From Stutzerimonas stutzeri TS44 (GTDB lineage: Bacteria > Pseudomonadota > Gammaproteobacteria > Pseudomonadales > Pseudomonadaceae), in contig AJXE01000010.1 of the NCBI GenBank assembly GCA_000263395.1, positions 1 through 64,000 of the forward strand: 64,000 nt of DNA. Reading direction: 5' to 3'. Position 1 is the stretch's first letter, and the number at the start of each line of letters is the position of its first letter. The notes beneath the pieces were generated by a model. That model did no database searches and had not been told where the DNA came from. It saw only the letters and a list, made by a program, of their open reading frames with translations. The translations under genes and the position numbers were made by a program. Positions 23,825 to 34,280 of this stretch are shown piece by piece.

Positions 23825-23840
23825 ATAGTATTCGAACTAT
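23825..23840. promoter_or_regulatory. Candidate operator between xenA and the ArsR gene
   Basis: ATAGT-ATTCGA-ACTAT is a perfect 5-bp-arm dyad centred in the divergent promoter region, with TTCGATAGTATTCGAA overlapping it. The divergent ArsR-type repressor is the likely binder. Confidence 0.5.
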
Positions 23841-23872
23841 GGAGATAGAGCAAACCCGTGTATGCTTCGTTC

Positions 23873-24175
23873 ATGCGCCCCTACAAACACCCTCCCGTCA
23901 CTGAATTCGTCCTCGAGCGTCTGCTATACGCCTTGAGCGATCCTGTGCGCCTGGAGATCGTCCGACGCCTTGCCGAACTGGGCGAAGCCAGCTGTGGCGA
24001 ATTGGACGGTGGCCGACCAAAGTCCACCATGTCCCATCACTTCAGGGTGCTGCGAGATGCCGGGTTGGTCCAAACCCAAACCATCGGCACGACCCATATG
24101 AACTCGTTGCGCAGGGATGATTTGAACAATCGATTTCCTGGTTTGCTCGAGACGATCTTATCTCAGCGCGGCTAA
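23873..24175 (+). CDS. ArsR-family transcriptional regulator (divergent from xenA)
   Basis: A 100-residue winged-helix protein starting MRPYKHPPVTEFVLERLL; an upstream GTG fifteen bases earlier is less likely. The domain reads LSDPVRLEIVRRLAELGE, then the recognition region KSTMSHHFRVLRDAGLVQ and the wing TIGTTHMNSLRRDDL. One cysteine (ASCGELDGG) lies before the recognition helix and could be a redox switch. Pseudomonas genomes often carry such regulators beside Old Yellow Enzyme genes. Confidence 0.85.
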   Translation: MRPYKHPPVTEFVLERLLYALSDPVRLEIVRRLAELGEASCGELDGGRPKSTMSHHFRVLRDAGLVQTQTIGTTHMNSLRRDDLNNRFPGLLETILSQRG

Positions 24176-24403
24176 GGCTGGCTTGAGAGTCAATTCATCG
24201 AGGAAGACGCTGAAGACGGCCTGCTTCGAAACCCTGGGCTCCAGTGAGCTCAGGGACTACCTCGCCGCTGACTGCGGAAGCATGACTAGTCCCGACGTAA
24301 ACGCCTTACCCAGATGGCCTCAATCGAGCAGCTGGAGCGTTTCGCTTGTGCGCAGTATCGGTGGCTCGTCTACAGATTACGCCGCTTACGACAGGCCGCT
24401 AGT

Positions 24404-24570
24404 GGCCGAGACTGTGTAAAAACGTTTTCAAGTGCGGCAGGTACTCAAACACAAGCTAGAAATCGTGCATCTGGGAGAAATCCACATTTGCTGACGTGCC
24501 GATAAACTCCAGATTTCACGTAGACGCGAGTACTTCAATTTTGACGAAGCGTTTTTACACACTCTGGGCC
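24404..24570. mobile_element. MITE-like element with IS1182-type ends
   Basis: A 167-bp segment begins GGCCGAGACTGTGTAAAAACG and ends with the inverse of GGCCCAGAGTGTGTAAAAACGC. The right end is identical to that of the IS1182-type element at 628-2727. The interior carries no transposase pieces I can recognise. It looks like a non-autonomous derivative that the full IS could mobilise. Confidence 0.55.
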
Positions 24571-24620
24571 GGTAGCGGTCATCGGCGAGAGGCACCTTCC
24601 AGCCAACAGCGGTCATCTGG

Positions 24621-24645
24621 TATCTAGGAAAACTGGAGCGATTCA
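24621..24645. repeat. Solitary IS3-type terminal repeat
   Basis: ATCTAGGAAAACTGGAGCG followed by ATTCA resembles the right end of the IS3 element (GTCTACGAAACTAGGGGCG then ATTCA). It forms the broken end of the mvaT-like fragment, so an IS3-type element or its excision probably truncated that gene. Confidence 0.5.
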
Positions 24646-24707
24646 AGCTGCTTGAGCTGGGCTGCGAGCTGGGCTTCTAGAGCTTTGAATTCGGCGAGTT
24701 TGGACAT
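24624..24707 (-). pseudogene. MvaT/H-NS-like gene, N-terminal fragment
   Basis: A 27-residue frame, MSKLAEFKALEAQLAAQLKQ then LESLQFS, with AAGG ahead of the ATG. It matches the coiled-coil start of MvaT-type H-NS proteins carried by integrative elements, which continue for about 100 more residues. The frame ends inside the IS3-type end, so only the oligomerisation start remains. Confidence 0.5.
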
Positions 24708-25061
24708 GGGTAACCTTCGGAGAACGAAACTGCTTTGTGTGTCTCAGTCTACCGCTTGGGCACGGAGGGAGAAAACTAAGGACCGACCGATTTCGTGAGT
24801 AATTCAGTCATCGAGAAGGCTGGTACAGGGATGGCGCTGCGGAGTGTTTGTCAGCCAGAGAGGTGCGTACTTCCTGACATATGAAGTGGTGGGTTAGCAA
24901 AATGGGAGGTGACCAAGCGGCGGCCGTTGCATAGAAACGTCGCGCATCCCGTAGAGGAAGCGGACGTGAGCAGGCTTCTTCTGCTTTAGCAGAGGTAGCC
25001 ATGCATAGCATCGAAATTGGAGCTAGCCATTTACCTGCGGCAAATGAAGAAAGCTGCCTTT

Positions 25062-25267
25062 TTTGACAACAATGGCAGCCGCTTCGCGAAGGCAGTTGAT
25101 CATTTTGGTCTTATTGCTCGGTCTCGCTCCACATTCGTTTCGCTTACCTGCAAACGCCCAAAATGCTCAACTGCCCCATACTTGAAGGTTTCAAGTATGG
25201 GGCGCGGGGGCATACTTGAAGGAACGCTTCGCTGCTTCAAGTATGCCCCCGCAATTTTGTTGTCAAA
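25062..25267. repeat. Nested inverted repeats with two strong hairpins
   Basis: The outer arms are TTTGACAACAA (25,062-25,072) and TTGTTGTCAAA (25,257-25,267). Inside are two perfect hairpins in a row: CCCCATACTTGAA with its complement (25,174-25,202, 13 bp, loop GGT) and GCGGGGGCATACTTGAAG with its complement (25,204-25,252, 18 bp, 13-base loop). Both share the core CATACTTGAA/TTCAAGTATG, so this core occurs four times in alternating orientation. Candidates are an origin of transfer, an iteron-like replication site or a structured RNA. Confidence 0.7.
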
Positions 25268-25718
25268 TCATAGCCGCCAGGCGTTGCCTGGCCGAAATGG
25301 CGATTGTGCACAGACGTGAGCTGCGCCATTCGCGGGCGCTGCCGCCCCGGCCTCAATCATAAGCCCGATCACTGCGGCACACTTGTCTTACGACCGCCAT
25401 GTCACATGACTCGAGTGCTGCAGTCTCGCCGTGTCACTCGTAGGGCTTGCGGCAGTTAGTGAGTGTCGATGCGCCGGGTGACCGTGCCGTGTGTCTGTCA
25501 CAGTGGCGTTATGAAGCGGTGTCCGGTCTGATGCCAAAGCGCCCACGCTTCAACTGAAATTTGTGTGGCAGCAGCCGACTGTCACGGAATTCTCGTCGCA
25601 GCGGATGCAAGTTCTTCGATGGTGGACTGTGCTCAGCGATAGGGCGTGCCAACCGTCGCCGCAAGCGATGCCCGGAGTTGCGTGAAAATTCGGTTTCTTT
25701 CCTGTTGTGTTCAGAACG

Positions 25719-25749
25719 AAAAAGGCCGCAGATTGGCTGCGGCCTTTTA
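25719..25749. terminator. Bidirectional intrinsic terminator
   Basis: AAAAAGGCCGCA, loop GATTGGC-like centre, and TGCGGCCTTTTAT form a strong stem with an A run on one side and a T run on the other. It lies just downstream of the 419-residue integrase gene and would end transcripts from both directions. Confidence 0.8.
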
Positions 25750-25801
25750 TTCATCCTGTCTCATAATCATCTCCAAGCGATGATCGTTCCCGCTCTATGC
25801 A

Positions 25802-27061
25802 TTAGTGAAGCTGCAGCTTACTTTTCCTCCCGCGCTTTCCGCGTCCCGCTTGGCTATTGAGCAGCTTTTTAAAATGCTCCCAGCGAATCTCGTCGGTCTG
25901 GATGTTGTAAGTCAGGCCGCGTTCCATCTGCTCCAGTAATCTCAAACTCAGCGGCTTTTCCAAGTAGTGGTCTGCTGTGACCTCCGGAGCACCGCCCTCA
26001 TGGCCCAGCAGATGGGCGATCGTGGATGGAGATATGCCTGACCGTTCCAGTCGCACGGCAAACGAGCGACGGAGACTTTTAAAATTCAGCCCGCCATTAA
26101 CCGCCGGTGGGCAATGCTGGCCAATATAGCCTGTTCCCGTACATGGCCCGCAGAAAAAGCGACTCGGATCGCGGGAGTATAGGTGCTTCGGATCGAAGCT
26201 CAGCTCGCCGAAAAGCAATGCATCGTTGCCATCGGCCTGACGTCGTTCCTCTACGAAATTTATAAAACCCATCTCCACAAGCTTCGTGCAGATCGGAATC
26301 TGCCGTGCCGATGAGCCCGTTTTCAGCGACTTGTTGTAGCCGTTATCGTTTATGTCGATGAGTTCTACGCCGTGGACATCCCGGATCACATCATGCACAC
26401 GAAGCTGGCAGAGTTCATTGAGCCGCGCGCCGGTGTAGAGCCCGAGAGGAAGCAACCAGAACCGATACGGCTTGGCATCCTGGTAGACCTTGGGCAGTGT
26501 GCCCGCGAGGTACTTTTGGTAAGGCCAGCCGGAGAGCATCTGAATCAGGTTGCTATCCAGAAATGGCTTTGTGACCTCGGCCTTTTTTGTACTGCAAGTA
26601 GCAACCTTGATCGCATCGGTAATTAGTTTGCTCTCCAGCGCCTCGTCCAGCATGCGATTGAACAGCTGGTAATAGGTCATGAGGTTTGCGCCTTTACTTC
26701 CCGAGGCCGAGTTCTGCTTCAGTAACAATGGCAGCTGATCCTTTAGACGCTGCACATCAGCTCGATCAAGCTCAGCGACTCGGCGTGTAGGGTTATCTCG
26801 GGTCAGGATGACCTTCAGCTTTTCCATTCGAGCCCGCAGCATATGCTCGGACTTTCCTGCGTAAGTGTTTTCTCGCAGGAAGCGGGACAGCGTAGTGTCC
26901 ATGAACTCGGTAAGTAACGGTGAAGAGTGGAAGCGGTTTATCGCGTCCGTTACCGCGGAGATGTTCGCCAAGGCGATTCGCAAGTGCTCTTCATGGCCAG
27001 GCTCTACGATCAGACTCATACCCTTATAAAAAGGAATGGAGATAGGGGACGTTACATTCAT
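25802..27061 (-). CDS. Tyrosine recombinase, 419 residues
   Basis: A phage-type integrase. An SAM-like N-terminal domain precedes the catalytic domain: the first arginine is in GLYTGARLNELCQLRVHDV, the box II arginine in FKSLRRSFAVRLE, then IAHLLGHEGGA and the nucleophile region TADHYLEKP. The position that is usually His in HxxR is Lys here (KSLR), a permitted but less common variant. It lies behind the larger integrase on the same strand and may act with it, or be left from an earlier insertion. Confidence 0.85.
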   Translation of the reverse strand: MNVTSPISIPFYKGMSLIVEPGHEEHLRIALANISAVTDAINRFHSSPLLTEFMDTTLSRFLRENTYAGKSEHMLRARMEKLKVILTRDNPTRRVAELDRADVQRLKDQLPLLLKQNSASGSKGANLMTYYQLFNRMLDEALESKLITDAIKVATCSTKKAEVTKPFLDSNLIQMLSGWPYQKYLAGTLPKVYQDAKPYRFWLLPLGLYTGARLNELCQLRVHDVIRDVHGVELIDINDNGYNKSLKTGSSARQIPICTKLVEMGFINFVEERRQADGNDALLFGELSFDPKHLYSRDPSRFFCGPCTGTGYIGQHCPPAVNGGLNFKSLRRSFAVRLERSGISPSTIAHLLGHEGGAPEVTADHYLEKPLSLRLLEQMERGLTYNIQTDEIRWEHFKKLLNSQAGRGKRGRKSKLQLH

Positions 27062-27226
27062 ATATACCTCACGGTGGGTGAGGCTCGAGATTATTACTGT
27101 ATAAATGAACAGTCAAGATAATCTATTGGAAACGCACCTCCGATAGCTTTTATTGACACTTTGTCAATAATTAAGGGATGTGTAAAAAGGGCAGGAGCAG
27201 GGCTCCCGCCTCTGTTTGGCTAGGCC

Positions 27227-29668
27227 TTATGCGTACGATTTCCAGTGGCGCTTAGGAGCTCGCACGTTCGGGAATGGTGTGCCCACCGGCCGCCCAACTT
27301 TGAAGTCACCTTGTGTTTTTTGTAGCTCCTGATAGTGCTGGTAATGGATATGATCCAAGCCAAGCCCGAAATCGATTTTGTCGAGCTCGTCCTTGAGGAC
27401 GTCTGACGGATAGCAGTCGCCATAGCCGCCAGTTGTACTTTTATCAGCGTGACCCACGAGTGCTTTAGCTTTCGCGAGGTCGAGGTTCTGTCGGCGGAAT
27501 TGGTTGATAAAGGTGTGCCGTAGGCCGTGATACGTCAGGCCCTCCTCTCCGAGGCCGCAGAGCCCCAAGTAGCCATGACTGCTCTGGCTTGAGCCCAGGT
27601 ACCAACGACTCGCAACGTGCCCAGGAGAAAGATCACCGTAGACACGGATATTTTCGAAAAGGGGAGCTTTTACATCGTGCTCTACTATGTCCAAGCGCGC
27701 TTGGTGATACTCAAGGAAGCCTGTTTCGATCAGCTGTTTATGTATGGGCACTAGCCGTTCAGAGTCGGACGTTTTGAGCTGCTTCGACCCAGTCCGATTG
27801 ATGCTGATGATCCAAACGCCGAGCTCCTGCCGAATGTCTTCGAGCCGTAGCTGGCACAGCTCGCTGAGCCTCGCGCCGGTATAGAGGCCAAGCAGCGGCA
27901 ACCAAAACTTGTAGTCGTCCAGACGCCAGCGAGGCGGCTGGGTCAGCGTGTAGGCCGGGCCGTGAAGAAGTTTCTCGATCTGGCTTGGGCTATAGGTGCG
28001 CTTCCTCGGGGCCTCGGCACCTTTGGTGCTGAATGCCAATCCGGCCGCGATGTTTTCGGTGATGTAACCTTGATCATGGGCGTAGGTGACAAGCGCCCTC
28101 GCCAATTCGAAAAACTTCTTCGCAGTGCGAGGGTTGATTGGCTCGAACTTACCGTCGCTAATGATCTTACTTAGCGGCTGGTTACGCGTGGCACGGAGGC
28201 GATGCCGGTTCTTCGGATAGCTACGCAGATGATCGCGTAGCGTGTTGAATTCAGCGCGAGTCAGCGTCTCGACTTGCCGGTGCCCGCCAAGCAGCTCGCA
28301 CAGGCCTTCCAGGCGGGCCTTTGCGGTAATGCGAGTCCGCGGGTTAGCCCAGGCGCCTTCACGAATTTGCCGTTCTTCGTATTCCTTTACCAAAGCTGCG
28401 AGGCTCAACCCTGCGTTTGAACCACGCGCCGGCGAGACAATGCGATCGTTGACGGAGGGTTGCGTAAAGAGGGTTTCAAGCTTGGCTTTCTGCGCGTCGG
28501 GCAGAACGCTCCCGAGCGCATTCAGCAACGCGAGCGTGCCTGGATCCTGTGGCGGTGCCACAGCATCTGTCGGCGAGTTCAGCTCCGGAATCGTCTGCAT
28601 AGGCTCGGTGGTTGCAGCAGAACCCAACATCCGCCGAACCAGGTCACCGATTTCCTGCATGGCTTGGGCGTAAGGATCTTGGTGATCGTCTTCCTGAAAG
28701 TAACGCAACAGCACCTTATCAACCTTCTGCAGCGTATACGTCAGCATGAGGACCGCAATGATGATGGAGCTAGTGAGCAGCTCAACCCGAAAGCTTTTCT
28801 TTTCTCTCAGATGCGCTTTCATGCACAGCGGATCGAGTTCGATAAGCATCACATAAAGCCCCGATCCCTCCTGCACCAAGAGCGCTCGATCAATGATGCG
28901 GAGCTTCAGATGCATCGCGTTGGCTTGCTGAAGATGAAAATGCAAAGCTTGCCGAGATTGCGGTAGTGCTGGGGGGATGTGCATGAGATTCCGACCCTGG
29001 TCTGGGCGGGCATGGCACAGGTATTCATAAAGCGTCATCGCTGCAAATGCAGGAGATTCTTTCGAATAGCGCCCTGGAGAGGGTGGGACGGTCTCGAGTA
29101 CATCAAGGGCGGCGTAAATGTACCGGGCAGCGTCGCTCGCCACGTTCTGGTTGTTGGTTCCGAGCGGCCAGTCAAAGCGTACGAACCCGACCCCAAGCGC
29201 TTTTACCAGTGCGGGCGTTGGTGTCAGTGCGAAGAAAATTTCGCCCCCTGGCTCGTGGCTATAGAGCACTACACGCTCGGCACTCTCTTTCATCATGCGA
29301 GCGTGGGCGACCGAAAGGTCTTGGTTCGCGAGCTTCATGGGCGACGGACGGACTTTCCAAACCCGGTCGGCGAATTTGAGTGCTTCCGCTACCGCTAAGT
29401 GAAACCTTTGGAGGTCAACCAGCAGGCGGTCAGAAAAGAGCTCGACATAGTGCTCGGTTGCCTTGGCAAGGAACTGCTCGAAAGAAGCATTCAGGTACTT
29501 AGCGAGATCGCGGGCCAGGGCTTCGTCGTGGCTGAGCGACCACCGGATTTGCGCAGGCAGTTTCGGGTTGGCCGCGAAATGCTTCGGGAATGTGAGGTAG
29601 TACTGGAAGCCAGTGTTGGCTTGATAGACCAGGTGGGGGACACCCGTTTTGCTTTGGCGCTTGGACAT
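27227..29668 (-). CDS. Large tyrosine recombinase next to ssrA, 813 residues
   Basis: The start MSKRQSKTGVPHLVYQANTG is preferred over one 18 codons upstream because the N-terminal arm-binding-like segment (VPHLVY...YYLTFPKHF) begins there. A long middle region of unknown function precedes a standard integrase core: LGLYTGARLSELCQLRLEDI, YHGLRHTFINQFRR, KALVGHADKST and a tyrosine in GGYGDCYPSDV. Integrases of this size with an N-terminal extension are known in pseudomonad islands. It begins about 100 bases from the 3' end of ssrA, the likely attachment site, and probably drives integration there. Confidence 0.85.
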   Translation of the reverse strand: MSKRQSKTGVPHLVYQANTGFQYYLTFPKHFAANPKLPAQIRWSLSHDEALARDLAKYLNASFEQFLAKATEHYVELFSDRLLVDLQRFHLAVAEALKFADRVWKVRPSPMKLANQDLSVAHARMMKESAERVVLYSHEPGGEIFFALTPTPALVKALGVGFVRFDWPLGTNNQNVASDAARYIYAALDVLETVPPSPGRYSKESPAFAAMTLYEYLCHARPDQGRNLMHIPPALPQSRQALHFHLQQANAMHLKLRIIDRALLVQEGSGLYVMLIELDPLCMKAHLREKKSFRVELLTSSIIIAVLMLTYTLQKVDKVLLRYFQEDDHQDPYAQAMQEIGDLVRRMLGSAATTEPMQTIPELNSPTDAVAPPQDPGTLALLNALGSVLPDAQKAKLETLFTQPSVNDRIVSPARGSNAGLSLAALVKEYEERQIREGAWANPRTRITAKARLEGLCELLGGHRQVETLTRAEFNTLRDHLRSYPKNRHRLRATRNQPLSKIISDGKFEPINPRTAKKFFELARALVTYAHDQGYITENIAAGLAFSTKGAEAPRKRTYSPSQIEKLLHGPAYTLTQPPRWRLDDYKFWLPLLGLYTGARLSELCQLRLEDIRQELGVWIISINRTGSKQLKTSDSERLVPIHKQLIETGFLEYHQARLDIVEHDVKAPLFENIRVYGDLSPGHVASRWYLGSSQSSHGYLGLCGLGEEGLTYHGLRHTFINQFRRQNLDLAKAKALVGHADKSTTGGYGDCYPSDVLKDELDKIDFGLGLDHIHYQHYQELQKTQGDFKVGRPVGTPFPNVRAPKRHWKSYA

Positions 29669-29728
29669 GATGGCATACCTTTTGGATTCACAGACGGACT
29701 GTGAGTAATCCAATGCCATCAAATCTGG

Positions 29729-29757
29729 GCTGAAACCCGCGTTCTAGACGGGTTTCA
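29729..29757. terminator. Hairpin after ssrA
   Basis: CTGAAACCCG and CGGGTTTCAG are perfect 10-bp arms around a 9-base loop, lying just past the tmRNA 3' end and before the integrase. No T run follows in the ssrA direction, so it may act as a 3' boundary rather than a classic terminator. Confidence 0.5.
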
Positions 29758-29766
29758 GTGTTGAAT

Positions 29767-30145
29767 TGGTGGAGCCGGGGGGATTTGAACCCCCGTCCGC
29801 CAGCTCTCCGCTATCGGTTCTACATGCTTAGCCAGATCTACTGAGTTAACTCCGCGCCGCCCGATTGGCAGGGTGCTTGGAGCGAGCTGTATGAGTTTTA
29901 GCCGTTACATCTACAGCGAACTTGGCGGCGATCCTGTTCTATCTGACGGTCATTTCGGGTTTACAGGCATCCCCTAGTGACCGCTGGCGCCGAAGCGACC
30001 AGATGAAGGTTAGGCGGCTAGCGCGTACCCTTCGTAGTTGTCGTCGTTGGCAACTATAGGTTTGCAACAGTTTATTTACGAGTTCTGTTACCAACTCGGC
30101 ATGCCCCTCAAGTTTCGTTACCGGCGTCGAATCCTAATCGGCCCC
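29767..30145 (-). ncRNA. ssrA: tmRNA (transfer-messenger RNA)
   Basis: Read on the minus strand, the RNA starts GGGGCCGATTAGGATTCGAC and ends GGTTCAAATCCCCCCGGCTC then CACCA, the tRNA-Ala-like half. The tag reading frame encodes ANDDNYEGYALAA followed by TAA, with the usual pseudomonad ending ALAA. The RNA rescues stalled ribosomes with SmpB, whose gene lies 9.3 kb away. The 3' end is a common integration target and the two integrases just beyond it mark the island boundary. Confidence 0.95.
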
Positions 30146-30277
30146 TGGTGTCGCTTGTGGTGCTGGCGGCGAGTGTACGGCGATCGTTACGCGGTGTCGA
30201 TCACTTTTTAATCATGATGGTTACAGAATGTACAACCGGGTGCGGCGGGGTCGCCTGGGCGGTCCCGCCGCAGTGGT

Positions 30278-30583
30278 TCAGTTGCCAGTGCCCGATCCCG
30301 AGCCGCTGGAGCCGCCGCTACCGGAGCTGCCGGGGCCTTTGAGTTCCTGCAGGGCCTTGGTGGAGTGGGTGATGCAGCCCTCGGTGTCGCCGGCTTGCTG
30401 GGCCTGCTTGGCCTGCATGACATGTTCCTCGACCTGGCTCTTGGCCGGTTCGCCGAGCGTGGTGCTCTGGGTGGCCATGTTGTCTTCGATCTCCTGAAGA
30501 TTGGTCTGGCACAGGTCTTGAGCGGCGAAGACGGCGGGGCTGGCGAGCAGTACGGCGGATGCGAGCAGTGCGTGAATTTTCAT
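30278..30583 (-). CDS. Small exported protein of unknown function
   Basis: A 101-residue protein with a signal peptide, MKIHALLASAVLLASPAVFA, predicted to be cut after AFA. The mature part has two cysteines (DLCQTN and EGCITH), which could form a disulphide, and a helical middle (KSQVEEHVMQAKQAQQAGD). It ends in a glycine/serine tail. GGAGG precedes the ATG. I do not recognise its function; its place between ssrA and the lactate operon is probably not informative. Confidence 0.8.
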   Translation of the reverse strand: MKIHALLASAVLLASPAVFAAQDLCQTNLQEIEDNMATQSTTLGEPAKSQVEEHVMQAKQAQQAGDTEGCITHSTKALQELKGPGSSGSGGSSGSGSGTGN

Positions 30584-30762
30584 GGTGGGTCCTCCAGTCT
30601 TGTGGACTTCCCGGGCCTGCCTGAAAACTGCGGAAACGGCGGCGCCGAGTCGAATCGAACCCGTCAGGGGCTCTGAAATTCCGACTGCGATTGCGCCTGA
30701 GCGTTCATCGAAATGCCACAAACGAAACGGCCCCGGCATTGCGCACGGGGCCGTTTCGCCAT

Positions 30763-33608
<2,846 letters not shown>

Positions 33609-33612
<4 letters not shown>

Positions 33613-34280
33613 GCGTCCTCCAGAATCAGCACGATCAGATCCTTCGGCCCGTGAGCGCCATAAGCCAGCACCTGTTCGATGTCGGCGGTCTTCGACGGGC
33701 CGGAAACCAGCAGCGCGTTGGTCGGCATGCCGGCGGCCCACTGGAACTTCTGCTGGATCTCGTAGAAGTTGTCGTGGATTTCGCTGGCCTTGAGGATGGC
33801 GAAGTGTACCGGCGGCACCAGGCTCATCAGGCGCGGCTCCTCGCGGGTCGGCCACATGATCAGGCTGCCGGTGGAGGCGATGGCGCCGAGGGTGCCGGTG
33901 AGGCTGGCCGGGGTGTCGTTGAACAGCTCGTCCTTCCAGTCCTCGACCGGACGGTCGTAGGCCTTGAGCGCCGGCAGGCCGTCGCGGCCGGCGCAATGCG
34001 CGGCGAAGCGCTGGCCGTACGGCGTGGTCGGGGCGATCAGCAGGCTCGGCAGCTGGCGATCGCGCAGCAGTTGCTCCAGCAATGCCGGCCAGGCGGCATC
34101 CGTGGTCAGGTGGATTTCGGTATGCACCGCTTCCATCAGCTGGCGCAGGCGGGCGATACGCTGCTCGGGTGGATAGCTCCAGGGCTGGGTGACCAGCGAC
34201 TCGTCGTAGTCATCGACCACCGGCGTGGTGCCTTCCAGGCTCTTCTTCAGCTTGGCGAGAATGTTGGCCTTGGCGCTCAT
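33609..34280 (-). CDS. lutC: LutC-type subunit of L-lactate dehydrogenase
   Basis: A 223-residue LUD-domain protein (LutC/YkgG family): SAKANILAKLKKSLEG at the start, GTLGAIASTGSLIMWPTREE in the core and ALLVSGPSKTADIEQVLAYG near the end. It overlaps lutB and dld by four bases each, so all are translationally coupled. In P. stutzeri the three-part enzyme (called LldABC there) replaces the flavin LldD for L-lactate. Confidence 0.9.

Larger units (their letters stand above)
24708..25801. other. Long noncoding stretch beside the integrases
   Basis: About 1.1 kb without a supported gene. It holds a nested set of inverted repeats at 25,062-25,267 and a terminator at 25,719-25,749. A minus-strand frame at 24,808-25,011 has no ribosome-binding site or recognised domain and is not called. 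The stretch could hold a transfer origin or a structured RNA of the element. Confidence 0.4.

Noticed and set aside
24183-24419. Frame after the second ArsR gene
   Set aside because: It runs into the MITE-like element and shows no domain or credible start.
24808-25011. 67-codon minus-strand frame in the noncoding stretch
   Set aside because: No ribosome-binding site and nothing recognisable; left as uncalled.
25174-25252. Possible CRISPR-like repeat from the recurring CATACTTGAA core
   Set aside because: The copies alternate in orientation and form hairpins, with no regular spacers and no cas genes.
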